Below are positions 35,227-43,851 of a stretch of DNA of 60,261 nucleotides, piece after piece. Source of the DNA: Prevotellaceae bacterium UBA1746 (GTDB taxonomy: Bacteria; Bacteroidota; Bacteroidia; Bacteroidales; Bacteroidaceae); the NCBI GenBank assembly GCA_002314875.1, contig DCHS01000012.1, positions 1 through 60,261 of the forward strand, read 5' to 3'. The notes below the pieces were generated by a model. That model worked only from the letters and a program-made list of their open reading frames with translations. It was not told the DNA's origin and searched no databases. Both the position numbers and the translations under genes were made by a program. Every line of letters begins with the position of its first letter. Positions within the stretch are counted from its first letter, which is position 1.

Positions 35227-37680
35227 TTAAAAGTGAAGCATGATATCTACGCCGAACTGACGAGGCTTGTTGTGCTGTTCAAAACCACGATTTACACTTT
35301 CGAAATAGAAAGTGTTGTAGGCATTGTTCGTCACATTCTTAGCCCAAAGCTGAACATCAACATGCTTCATTTCAAACAAGGCGCGAAGATTCAGCAAGCC
35401 ATAGAAATTCTCACTATTGTTGTTTGACTCGTTCCAATAAATAGCGCCATTGCCCGTAAGATTAGCACCCAAGGTGACGGCCTTGGCCCAAGTCTTTGCG
35501 ATGTTCCAGGAATAACTGGCATCGAAACAGACGGTGTGCTGCGGAACGAAGGGTACAAAATTGCCCGAATAGTCATTGCCGTTACCGCTATCAAATTCCT
35601 TGAAAGTCGCATGGGTATAACCATAACTTCCCGTCAAGAGTAGATGAACAACAGGGCTATAACGGAACGCCAGCTCAGCACCATAACTCTGGCTATGACC
35701 AGCATTGACCATCATTCGTCCTAATCCTGATGCTGCAAAACGAGCTATCTGTTGGTTACGAGTATCGAGGAAGAATACGGCTGCATCCACCATCAAACGA
35801 CGATCGAGTAGATTCAAGTGCGTACCGACCTCGTAGTTCCAGGAATATTCGGGCTTGTAAACTACCTGGTCCGTTGTAGGTACTTCAAACTCAGGCATAC
35901 TCGTGTTCATTACACGACGCACAAAGTCCGGGAGCGCAATAAACGAACCCGAATTCTCAGGATCGGGTATCTGCTTGGGAATGTTATCATTGTTCTCAAC
36001 AAGATAATCCAGATAATTGCCAACTCCTTCCTTGATGCCATTCATCATGTCAACACGGAGAGCGCCTTGGAGCAAATCACTGAACATCTGGAGATTATAG
36101 CCTCCGGAACGCTGTCCCATGGCTACTGAAGCATAGACATTGCTCTGCTTACCAAAATCATACTTCAAAGCAAATTTGGGAAGCAATCGGAAATTATCAT
36201 TTTTCAAAGTTCCATCATAGAGCAACGTGCTGGAAAGATCCTGCAGATTGACCGCCATCTTTTCATTGCTCGCATTGGGCATTGTGAATCCGTATTCCAC
36301 ATAAGCCGGTGAATGGTACTTCATCTTTAAGTGCTCATAATCCAAGCGAAGCCCGATTATCGTAGAGAAATGCTCCGTGATATTAAAGGTGGATTGGTGG
36401 AAAAGCGCCAAATTCAGTGTCGGTGTTTCGTAAGTTCCATCCATCAGGAGTTCGTCACCACGGAAATTCACTCCCATACCCGTGAAGCCCATCATTTGCA
36501 GCATCGACATTTTCTCGTTGTTCTGAATATCGGGCATTACTGCATTGATGTTGTTCTCCAAAAATCCCAAACCGTCTTGGTAGAAAACAACGGGGCCTTC
36601 GGTATGAAGACTCTGGTACATCGCATTGGCACCACTCACCCACTCCCACCAGCTGTCACTTCGTTTACTTTTGAAGGTCAATTCTTCTGTGAGAGTGTGT
36701 ATACGCTGCTTCTGTTCCAGCGTATAGATATCAGCAGAAAGGAAATCCTGGTCCATAAACATGCGGTCGTCAAGGAACTGATAACCCGTCACGGCATTCA
36801 TCTGCCAGTTTTCGTGCTGATTTTCAATATTCAAACCCACATTTACCATGTCGCGGCGATAGGAACTCTCACGATTGTTCGAAATCTTTCCCACGAGTTC
36901 ATGATATCCGTTCTCCTGTTCAGCAGAATAATAGTAGGGATATGCGCCTTCCTTTGTATGATCATAATTGGCAGAAAGGTCAAACTTCCAACGATCAGAA
37001 GGACGATAGATACCACGGAAACGGCCACCACCAGCATTGCCTCCATCTGCCTTTTTGCCTGTGTAGTCATTGGTGAAGAAACCATTATTTCCTTCATAAT
37101 AACCACTGATTGAGAAGGCGAAGTAATCTGAGGGACGATGATAATGGCTCAATGAAACTTGACGTTGATGATTGCCTGTTGCATACCCCAACTTCACATC
37201 CGTACCCTGATAGGCAAAGGGATTGCGCGTGTGGACCTTCATAATACCGCCCATGGCGTTACGGCCGTAGAGCGTTCCCTGCGGACCGCGGAGGACATCA
37301 ATACGCTCAATATCGTAGAAACTGAAATCAAAGGCCGACTTATCGGCATAGGGGATGTTATCCACATACAAACCGACAGCGGGGGTATTGATACGACTCC
37401 CTACGCCACGGATATAAACGGCAGAGGTCAGACGACTGCCGTAGTCCGGCATAAAGAAATTCGGAACGATACTGCTTGCCCCTTTGATATTGGAAATATG
37501 AGAAGAGACCATCTGCTCCTGACCGACCAGACTAACCGCCATCGGCTGCTGACGCAGTTTTCCGGTTTCCTTGGGTGTAGATACGACTGCAACCTCTTCG
37601 AGATCGATATTTCGAAGAGTATCAGCAGTTTCTGCAGAAGAAACAAGTATTGAAGCAGCGGTAAGAAGTGTCGTTATCAT
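35227..37680 (-). CDS. TonB-dependent outer-membrane receptor
   Basis: This 817-residue active-transport porin has an N-terminal export signal (weak, MITTLLTAASILVSSAETA), a plug domain (about 25-145: LEEVAVVSTPKETGKLRQQP, IERIDVLRGPQGTLYGRNAM) and a 22-strand barrel to the C-terminal Phe (FGVDIMLHF). It lacks the N-terminal CarboxypepD-like domain of SusC-type glycan importers and no SusD gene is nearby, so a siderophore, haem, cofactor or other small ligand is more likely. It is followed by a calycin-like secreted protein. A weak -7-like TTCCTTTG lies at 37703-37710. Confidence 0.9.
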   Translation of the reverse strand: MITTLLTAASILVSSAETADTLRNIDLEEVAVVSTPKETGKLRQQPMAVSLVGQEQMVSSHISNIKGASSIVPNFFMPDYGSRLTSAVYIRGVGSRINTPAVGLYVDNIPYADKSAFDFSFYDIERIDVLRGPQGTLYGRNAMGGIMKVHTRNPFAYQGTDVKLGYATGNHQRQVSLSHYHRPSDYFAFSISGYYEGNNGFFTNDYTGKKADGGNAGGGRFRGIYRPSDRWKFDLSANYDHTKEGAYPYYYSAEQENGYHELVGKISNNRESSYRRDMVNVGLNIENQHENWQMNAVTGYQFLDDRMFMDQDFLSADIYTLEQKQRIHTLTEELTFKSKRSDSWWEWVSGANAMYQSLHTEGPVVFYQDGLGFLENNINAVMPDIQNNEKMSMLQMMGFTGMGVNFRGDELLMDGTYETPTLNLALFHQSTFNITEHFSTIIGLRLDYEHLKMKYHSPAYVEYGFTMPNASNEKMAVNLQDLSSTLLYDGTLKNDNFRLLPKFALKYDFGKQSNVYASVAMGQRSGGYNLQMFSDLLQGALRVDMMNGIKEGVGNYLDYLVENNDNIPKQIPDPENSGSFIALPDFVRRVMNTSMPEFEVPTTDQVVYKPEYSWNYEVGTHLNLLDRRLMVDAAVFFLDTRNQQIARFAASGLGRMMVNAGHSQSYGAELAFRYSPVVHLLLTGSYGYTHATFKEFDSGNGNDYSGNFVPFVPQHTVCFDASYSWNIAKTWAKAVTLGANLTGNGAIYWNESNNNSENFYGLLNLRALFEMKHVDVQLWAKNVTNNAYNTFYFESVNRGFEQHNKPRQFGVDIMLHF

Positions 37681-37712
37681 CGTCGTTCTAGTTTTCTGGG
37701 TGCAAAGGAACG

Positions 37713-37764
37713 AAAAAAACGTAGTCCAAACAATCCTTATTTATGATGAATTGTTTGGACTACG
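37713..37764 (-). terminator. Long-stem terminator downstream of folD
   Basis: CGTAGTCCAAACAAT and ATTGTTTGGACTACG form a perfect 15-bp stem (37720-37734, 37750-37764) with a 15-base loop. On the minus strand it is followed by seven T. It separates folD from the TonB receptor gene. Confidence 0.87.
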
Positions 37765-37842
37765 TGGACAACTCGGAGAGCCAGAAAGGCATCAACCTTA
37801 TAAACCTTTTTAACCAAAGGCTTTTAACATTACACCTTTAAC

Positions 37843-38721
37843 TTACTTGTAATACTCCTTCTTGCCAGCTGCGAGCGTGTTGAGCATGAGCATGCAAATG
37901 GTCATTGGACCTACACCACCAGGAACGGGAGTGATCGCATTGCAGAGAGGAGCAACATTTTCAAAGTCAACGTCACCGCTCAGACGAAAGCCCTTGGGGC
38001 GGGTTGCATCGGGAACACGGGTAGTACCGACATCGATGACGGTTGCACCGGGCTTCACCATGTCTGCTGTAACATAGCCGGGACGGCCGATAGCAGCGAT
38101 AAGAATATCTGCCTGACGGCACTCTTCAGCAATGTTCTGGGTATGGCTGTGAACGATAGTAACGGTTGAATCACCGAGATTCTTCTGAAGCATCAACTGC
38201 GCCATGGGCTTGCCAACGATATTGGAACGGCCAAGAACAACGCACTTCTTTCCACTGGTCTCAACATTGTAACGACGGAGAAGTTCTAGAATTCCCTTGG
38301 GAGTTGCGCTGATGAAACAGGGAAGGCCGATAGCCATTCGGCCCACATTCACCGGATGGAAACCATCAACATCCTTACGATAGTCAATGGCTTCAATGAC
38401 ACGTTGTTCGGAAATATGGCGGGGCAAAGGCAACTGAACGATAAAGCCATCGACATCATCGTCCTGGTTTAGTTCCTCGACGCGCTTGAGGAGTTCTTCC
38501 TCGGTTACATCTTCTTCGTAACGAATGAGACTGGACTGAAAGCCACAAGCTTCACAAGCGAGTACCTTATTACGAACATAAGTTTCAGAACCACCATCGT
38601 GGCCAACGAGAATAGCAGCGAGATGAGGGCGTTTCTGACCTTCAGCGACCATGCGCTCTACTTCTTCCTTGATTTCCGCCTTAATCGTGGCAGCGGTAGC
38701 CTTTCCGTCAATAAGTGTCAT
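37843..38721 (-). CDS. folD: Bifunctional methylenetetrahydrofolate dehydrogenase/cyclohydrolase
   Basis: This 292-residue cytoplasmic enzyme interconverts 5,10-methylene-THF and 10-formyl-THF in one-carbon metabolism. Start is ATG 38721 (MTLIDGKATAATIKAEIKEE). Signature blocks are YVRNKVLACEACGF, DGFIVQLPLPRHI, KDVDGFHPVNVGRM, the NADP-binding GRSNIVGKPMAQLM and TPVPGGVGPMTICML. Length is typical of the family. It has its own promoter and terminator. Confidence 0.95.
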   Translation of the reverse strand: MTLIDGKATAATIKAEIKEEVERMVAEGQKRPHLAAILVGHDGGSETYVRNKVLACEACGFQSSLIRYEEDVTEEELLKRVEELNQDDDVDGFIVQLPLPRHISEQRVIEAIDYRKDVDGFHPVNVGRMAIGLPCFISATPKGILELLRRYNVETSGKKCVVLGRSNIVGKPMAQLMLQKNLGDSTVTIVHSHTQNIAEECRQADILIAAIGRPGYVTADMVKPGATVIDVGTTRVPDATRPKGFRLSGDVDFENVAPLCNAITPVPGGVGPMTICMLMLNTLAAGKKEYYK

Positions 38722-38775
38722 GAGTAAATCTATATATAAAAATATTAAAGGAGTCCAAATGCTACATTTGCAGTG

Positions 38776-38783
38776 CAAAGATA
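38776..38783 (-). promoter_or_regulatory. folD -7 promoter box
   Basis: TATCTTTG on the minus strand, about 54 bases before the ATG, fits TAnnTTTG. The -33 box is not obvious. Confidence 0.5.
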
Positions 38784-38857
38784 GTCAAAAATTTGAACAT
38801 TTGTTGAATTTTATCGATAATTCGTGATGTCATGCAATTCATCTATTGTTTTTATTG

Positions 38858-38865
38858 TAATTTTG
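38858..38865 (+). promoter_or_regulatory. -7 box before the small sorting-domain protein
   Basis: TAATTTTG fits TAnnTTTG, 41 bases upstream of the ATG at 38907, divergent from the folD promoter. Confidence 0.5.
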
Positions 38866-38906
38866 CACACCAAACACAGCATAAACAATCAAACACACAT
38901 TTAACC

Positions 38907-39374
38907 ATGCAAATTTCTCGATTTTTTGCAAGTGCTGCCATGCTTTTATTGGGTATGGGCACAATGCAGGCAGAAATCATCATTTCTGCTGATGCTGAAA
39001 CGACGTTGAAGGTTGCTGAAGTTAGCAGTATGACCTTTGACGGTGATTTCAACACGGGTAATCTTGTCGTTCACTATACCGATGGAACGACTTCCACTAC
39101 CCCAATTGCAAACATCCAACAGATTTCTTTCAAGGCTGAAGATAACCCTCAGGTGGGAATTCTCAATGCCAAGGCTCAATCTCTCGCTGTGAAAGGCAAC
39201 TTTGTCTTTATTACCAGCGAAGGCGGTCATGCTTTCATCTTTGATGTTCAGGGCCGCAATATCCAGGCTACCCGCTTAACCAGTGGTACCACCGTTCTTT
39301 CTCTCGATAGTCTCCCCGTTGGCAACTACATCATCAATGTTAACGGTCAAAATGTTAAATTCCAAAAGAAATAA
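38907..39374 (+). CDS. Small secreted protein consisting mainly of a type IX sorting domain
   Basis: This 155-residue protein is started at ATG 38907 (MQISRFFASAAMLLLGMGTMQA); the longer frame would cross the promoter. After a short beta segment (VSSMTFDGDFNTGNLVVHY) roughly the last 75 residues form a classic type IX secretion C-terminal domain (FIFDVQGRNIQA...LPVGNYIINVNG). It has almost no passenger. The next gene begins 3 bases after its stop, and that protein has a similar N-terminal segment but no evident sorting tail, so the two may act as a pair. Confidence 0.75.
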   Translation: MQISRFFASAAMLLLGMGTMQAEIIISADAETTLKVAEVSSMTFDGDFNTGNLVVHYTDGTTSTTPIANIQQISFKAEDNPQVGILNAKAQSLAVKGNFVFITSEGGHAFIFDVQGRNIQATRLTSGTTVLSLDSLPVGNYIINVNGQNVKFQKK

Positions 39375-39377
39375 GCC

Positions 39378-42032
39378 ATGAAGTTACGCAACATCCTCCT
39401 TGCCCCCGCCGTTCTCTTCGGCACCTGGGCCCTTGCCGATAACTTCGTGACCATTACTTTCACGGACGGCACTACTACCGAAGAAAAGGTTGACCCTGCA
39501 AAGGAAACCTTGACTTTCAGCCAGAGCCTCGACTCTCTCATTTTCTCCAGCGGCAACAAATATGCTTTCAGCAACATCGATCATATCGGTTTCCGCTATG
39601 AGGACAATACCGTTACTCCTGATCCTTCTGACGAAGCAACTACCATCTATGTAGATTGGAACGGCAACAATGCACCTACCATCAAGTGTTCTGCAGACTG
39701 TATTACCGCAGAAGTCAGTGGTGCAGACGTTACCCTTACTAACACGAACACAGATACGGAATACACTTACGTATTGAGTGGTAACAGCGATGCTGGTAGC
39801 TTTACTTTGGTAAGTGGTTACAAGAGTACGGTTCGCTTGAACGGTCTCGACCTCAAGTCCACCAACGAAGAAGCACTCAACATCAAGTGTGGCAAGCGCG
39901 TCGCTCTTGAACTCGTTGACGGTACGACTAACAACCTTGCTGATGCTACTGTTGACAATGGTCAGAAGGGTGCGCTCTATTGCAAGGGTCACTTGGAAAT
40001 CAGCGGTGCTGGTACACTCAACCTTACCGGTAATATCAAGCACGGTCTTTCTTCCAAGGAGTATCTTTTGATCAAGAAGACTGCCGGTACTATCAATGTC
40101 AATTCTGCTGCCAACGATGGTATTCATGCTGGCGAATACGTTCAGATCAATGGTGGTAAAATCACCGTCAAGAACGTGAAAGGCGATGGTATCCAGGCTG
40201 AAATGGTTACTCCTGACGAAGGTGAAGTTATTGAAGACAATGGTAAACTCATCATCAAGGGCGGTACCATTGACGTCACCACTACCAGCAACGATGCAGC
40301 TGCATTGAAGTGTGACAGCACGCTCCATGTTAAGGATGGTAACATCACACTTACTTGCTCAGGCAATGGTAGCAAGTGTATGAAGAGCGACCTTTTCATT
40401 GATATCGAAGGCGGTACGTTCAACATGAAGCAGAGCGGTGGTCTTTATGACGACACCAGCGAACCTGATCCTGGAACCGGCAGTAAGTCTTACAAGGTTT
40501 ATGTCAATGTTTCCTCTGCTTCCAAGTACTGGCCCAGCGTTGAGTTGTACAAGGAAGACGGTACTCTCGTTAGTGCGCTCAGCAGCACCTCTACCGTAAC
40601 TGTCAACGGTCAGAACCTTACTTTCTACAGCTACGATTTCAAGCAGAGCGATAGTGGCACTTACTACTTCAAGTCTGGAACCGACTACTATAGCAGCTAT
40701 TATAGCAAGACCTATAGCATTATCTCAACGACCTTCACCGGTCCTACCAGCGGCGAGGACATCTATTATCAGATGACCAGCAGCAACAGCATCGATGATG
40801 TGAACAATGTTCGCACCTTCACTATGAACAAGGTAACTCCGGGTTCAACATCTGTAAGCGAAGGTGATCTTAATAGTGCTCATGGAATCAAGGGTGACGG
40901 CGGTGTGACCATCAGCGGCGGTAACATCACCATGAACCTCAGTGGAACCGCAGCCAAGGGCATTTCCAGCGACAACGATATCACTATCTCTGGTGGTACG
41001 CTCAATATCACCAACACAGGTGCAGGTCAGAGTGGTACCAACAACTATACAGCAAAGGGCATCACTTCTGACAAGAACGCATATCTCACCGGTGGTACCA
41101 TCAATATCACCATGAGTGGTTCTGGCGGCAAGGGTGTTAAGACTGATGGTAATCTCATCGTCGGCGACAAAGAAACAGGTAACGGTCCTGTTCTCAGTGT
41201 CAAGACTTCCGGCAGCTCTCTCGGCGGTTCCTCCACCGGCGGTGGTGGTGGCGGCTGGGGCGGCGGTGGCGGCTGGGGCGGTTCGTCCAGCGGCTCAAGT
41301 GCCAAGGCCATGAAGTGTGTCGGCAGTTATTACCAGTATGGTGGTGATATCTATATCGAAACCGCAAGCGATGGTGCTGAAGGTATCGAATCAAAGACCA
41401 GCAGTACAACTTCCATGAATTTCAACGGCGGTAACCTTTATATGAAGGTTTATGACGACTGTATCAACTCTGCCGGTGAAATCAACTTCGCAGGTGCCAA
41501 TGTCCTCTGTATTTCTACAGGTAACGACGCCATCGACTCCAATTACGGTCGTGCAGGCGCTGTAACTATCAGCGGCGGTATTGTCATCGCATTCACCACT
41601 GAAGGTAGTCCTGAAATGGGCTTTGACTGCGATAATATGAGTTATGTAAAGGTTACAGGCGGTATCGGTATCGCCGGTGGCGGTACTCAGGGCGGCGGTT
41701 CAAGTTCTTCCATGGGTAGCGGTAGCACCCACTACAAGTGCTGGAGTACGAGCATCTCCTACACTGCCAACAACTATTACAGCGTTGTAGTCAATGGTCA
41801 GAACATCCTCACCTGGCTCCATCCTATTTCTTTGACCTCCAGTTACAACGTTTATGCAAGTAATGAGTTTGTAAGCAGCACAACTCATACTATCTACCAA
41901 GGTACGACTGCTCCCACCAGTGGCACAGCTATCAACTTCCACAGCAGTGTGAACGGAACTTCCGCTCCCATGATTTGGAAGAACAGCAACATCACCACCG
42001 GAACATCAAAGGGCACTTTCAGTCCTAACTGA
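39378..42032 (+). CDS. Secreted carbohydrate-binding beta-helix protein (Cthe_2159-like)
   Basis: This 884-residue exported protein has the signal peptide MKLRNILLAPAVLFGTWALA. The bulk is made of beta-helix turns with recurring ISGG-x-I/L-x-I and KGDGI/KG-x-x-S motifs, as in the Cthe_2159 family of polysaccharide-binding proteins (calcium and pectin binding in the studied member). A Gly/Ser/Trp-rich tract at about 614-642 (GGGGGGWGGGGGWGG) interrupts the helix. No catalytic residues were recognised. It is probably translationally linked to the small sorting-domain gene just upstream. Surface glycan binding is inference from the family. Confidence 0.8.
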   Translation: MKLRNILLAPAVLFGTWALADNFVTITFTDGTTTEEKVDPAKETLTFSQSLDSLIFSSGNKYAFSNIDHIGFRYEDNTVTPDPSDEATTIYVDWNGNNAPTIKCSADCITAEVSGADVTLTNTNTDTEYTYVLSGNSDAGSFTLVSGYKSTVRLNGLDLKSTNEEALNIKCGKRVALELVDGTTNNLADATVDNGQKGALYCKGHLEISGAGTLNLTGNIKHGLSSKEYLLIKKTAGTINVNSAANDGIHAGEYVQINGGKITVKNVKGDGIQAEMVTPDEGEVIEDNGKLIIKGGTIDVTTTSNDAAALKCDSTLHVKDGNITLTCSGNGSKCMKSDLFIDIEGGTFNMKQSGGLYDDTSEPDPGTGSKSYKVYVNVSSASKYWPSVELYKEDGTLVSALSSTSTVTVNGQNLTFYSYDFKQSDSGTYYFKSGTDYYSSYYSKTYSIISTTFTGPTSGEDIYYQMTSSNSIDDVNNVRTFTMNKVTPGSTSVSEGDLNSAHGIKGDGGVTISGGNITMNLSGTAAKGISSDNDITISGGTLNITNTGAGQSGTNNYTAKGITSDKNAYLTGGTINITMSGSGGKGVKTDGNLIVGDKETGNGPVLSVKTSGSSLGGSSTGGGGGGWGGGGGWGGSSSGSSAKAMKCVGSYYQYGGDIYIETASDGAEGIESKTSSTTSMNFNGGNLYMKVYDDCINSAGEINFAGANVLCISTGNDAIDSNYGRAGAVTISGGIVIAFTTEGSPEMGFDCDNMSYVKVTGGIGIAGGGTQGGGSSSSMGSGSTHYKCWSTSISYTANNYYSVVVNGQNILTWLHPISLTSSYNVYASNEFVSSTTHTIYQGTTAPTSGTAINFHSSVNGTSAPMIWKNSNITTGTSKGTFSPN

Positions 42033-42035
42033 TAA

Positions 42036-42120
42036 CATTCGTCGTAGGACGACAGTACATTCGTCCGCGGGCGACAGAATATTCGTCGTAGGGCGAATGT
42101 ATGTTCGCCCGCGGACGAAT
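42036..42120. repeat. REP-like cluster of ATTCGTCsynergistic palindromes downstream of the beta-helix gene
   Basis: ATTCGTCCGCGGGCGA (42059-42074) and TCGCCCGCGGACGAAT (42105-42120) are perfect 16-bp inverted arms. Between and before them lie two copies of ATTCGTCGTAGG-x-CGA (about 42038 and 42081). The whole can fold into a large cruciform. No T run follows, so it is not a simple terminator. Confidence 0.75.
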
Positions 42121-42161
42121 TTGTTTACTCCCTCGTAGAATTCTCTTTACTCCCAACAAAA

Positions 42162-42209
42162 AGCAGGGTGTACCAAAGGAAAATCCTTGGTACACCCTGC
42201 TATATTTTT
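42162..42209. terminator. Bidirectional terminator between the beta-helix gene and ffh
   Basis: AGCAGGGTGTACCAA and TTGGTACACCCTGCT form a strong stem, trailed by ATATTTTT on the plus strand and TTTTTG on the minus strand. It serves two convergent genes. Confidence 0.9.
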
Positions 42210-42225
42210 CTATATCCCAGAGAGA

Positions 42226-43566
42226 TTACATTCTGGGCATCATACCCTTAGGCATATTACGCATCATCTGCTTCATGCCACCGCCGCTGACCATCTTCAT
42301 CATCTTGCGGGTCTGGTCGAACTGCTTGATGAACTGATTAATCTCCTGAACAGTCTTACCGCAACCTCTTGCAATACGAGCCTTACGGCTGGCATTCAAC
42401 AATTCGGGATTTGCACGCTCCTTGGGAGTCATGGAGAGAATGATGGCCTCAACACCGTCAAGGGCATGATCGTTGATGTCAACATCCTTGATAGCCTTGC
42501 CTACACCAGGAATCATTGCAGCAAGATCCTTGATGTTACCCATCTTCTTAATCTGCTGGAGCTGGTCTAGGAAGTCGTTGAAGTCGAACTTGTTCTTGGC
42601 AATCTTCTTGGAAAGTTCGCGAGCCTTCTTTTCGTCATAAACTTCCTGCGCCTTTTCAACGAGGCTGACAATATCACCCATACCGAGGATACGGTCGGCC
42701 ATACGAGAGGGATGGAAGACATCAAGAGCGTCCATCTTTTCACCCATACCGACAAACTTGATAGGCTTGTCAACAACGGTACGGATAGAGAGCGCAGCAC
42801 CACCACGGGTATCACCATCGAGCTTGGTGAGCACAACGCCATCGAAGTCGAGACGATCGTTGAAGGTCTTCGCCGTATTTACTGCATCCTGACCGGTCAT
42901 CGCATCTACTACGAAGAGGGTTTCGTCGGGCTGGGTTGCTTCCTTGATAGCAGCAATTTCGTTCATCAATGCTTCATCAACAGCAAGACGACCAGCGGTA
43001 TCGACGATGACGGTGTCATAACCCTTGGCCTTTGCTTCCTGAATGGCATCCTTGGCAATCTTTACGGGATCCTTTTCATCAAGGTTCATAAAGATAGGAA
43101 CCTCAATCTGCTCAGCGAGAACGCGCAACTGCTCGATAGCAGCAGGACGATAAGTATCGCAGGCAGCGAGAAGAGGCTTACGATGCTTCTTGGTCTTGAG
43201 GAAAAGTGCCAACTTACCACTCAAAGTTGTCTTACCAGCACCATTGAGACCAGCCATCAAGATAACGCTGGGATGGTGTTCCAACTTCAGATCGGTAGCC
43301 TCACCACCCATGAGGAGTGCAAGTTCGTCATGCACAATCTTCACCATCAACTGGCTGGGTTTTACTGCGGTAAGCACATTCTGACCGAGCGCCTTCTTCT
43401 TTACGGTATCGGTGAAGCTCTTTGCTACCTTGTAGTTCACGTCGGCTTCGATGAGTGCACGGCGAACATCCTTCAAGGTTTCTGCCACATTGATTTCGGT
43501 AATGTGACCTTCACCCTTCAAAATCTTGAACGAGCGTTCAAGTCTTTCACTAAGATTTTCAAACAT
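42226..43566 (-). CDS. ffh: Signal recognition particle protein Ffh
   Basis: This 446-residue SRP54-family GTPase, with 4.5S RNA, targets nascent membrane proteins to FtsY. Start is ATG 43566 (MFENLSERLERSFKILKG). It has an N-domain helical bundle, then the G-domain (AGLNGAGKTTLSGKLA, DTYRPAA, VDTAGRLAVD, LTKLDGDTRGG) and the Met-rich M-domain ending GGGMKQMMRNMPKGMMPRM. Length is standard. The 5' leader is about 80 bases from a clear -7 box. Confidence 0.97.
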   Translation of the reverse strand: MFENLSERLERSFKILKGEGHITEINVAETLKDVRRALIEADVNYKVAKSFTDTVKKKALGQNVLTAVKPSQLMVKIVHDELALLMGGEATDLKLEHHPSVILMAGLNGAGKTTLSGKLALFLKTKKHRKPLLAACDTYRPAAIEQLRVLAEQIEVPIFMNLDEKDPVKIAKDAIQEAKAKGYDTVIVDTAGRLAVDEALMNEIAAIKEATQPDETLFVVDAMTGQDAVNTAKTFNDRLDFDGVVLTKLDGDTRGGAALSIRTVVDKPIKFVGMGEKMDALDVFHPSRMADRILGMGDIVSLVEKAQEVYDEKKARELSKKIAKNKFDFNDFLDQLQQIKKMGNIKDLAAMIPGVGKAIKDVDINDHALDGVEAIILSMTPKERANPELLNASRKARIARGCGKTVQEINQFIKQFDQTRKMMKMVSGGGMKQMMRNMPKGMMPRM

Positions 43567-43651
43567 ATCTGGTTTTATTTTTGTTTTCAAAAGGAGTAAC
43601 AGCAAATGCCATACCACAAAAATGGAGAGCAAATCCCATTACTTTGGCGCG

Positions 43652-43659
43652 CAAAGTTA
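43652..43659 (-). promoter_or_regulatory. ffh -7 promoter box
   Basis: TAACTTTG on the minus strand fits TAnnTTTG, 85 bases before the ffh ATG. The -33 box is not clear. Confidence 0.52.
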
Positions 43660-43685
43660 AGAATTATTTCTGAGAAAAGACATAA

Positions 43686-43717
43686 AATTCCCCGCCAATC
43701 GTACAATTAGCGGGGAA
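43686..43717 (-). terminator. Terminator downstream of the FadL-type gene
   Basis: TTCCCCGC and GCGGGGAA form the base of a stem with a smaller inner AAT/ATT pairing. On the minus strand it is followed by TTTTATG. It lies beyond the repeat cluster at 43775-43845. Confidence 0.65.
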
Positions 43718-43774
43718 ATACTCTGATTTTGTAAGGTTTAGAAGGTTTATGAGGTTTATTGGGTTTATAAACCT

Positions 43775-43845
43775 AGCGAAGCGTATAAACCTCTAAACCA
43801 AGCGAAGCGTATAAACCTCTAAACCAAGCGAAGCGTATAAACCTT
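43775..43845. repeat. Tandem 26-base repeat (AGCGAAGCGTATAAACC...)
   Basis: The unit AGCGAAGCGTATAAACC + TCTAAACCA occurs at 43775-43800 and 43801-43826, with a partial third copy at 43827-43845. It lies between the FadL-type stop codon and its terminator, hence inside the 3' untranslated region. Palindromic GGTTTATAAACC lies just before it. The same 17-base core occurs inverted at 33173-33189. Confidence 0.88.
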
Positions 43846-43851
43846 CAACTC

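Noticed and set aside
37720..37764. 15-bp inverted repeat as an operator or mobile element end
   Set aside because: The seven T after the stem on the minus strand, right downstream of folD, make a terminator the simpler explanation.
39384..40328. 314-codon minus-strand frame opposite the beta-helix protein
   Set aside because: Arises from repetitive codon use in the beta-helix gene; no independent start signals or domain.
43775..43845. Candidate CRISPR array
   Set aside because: The 26-base units are directly tandem with no variable spacers, and no cas gene is present.
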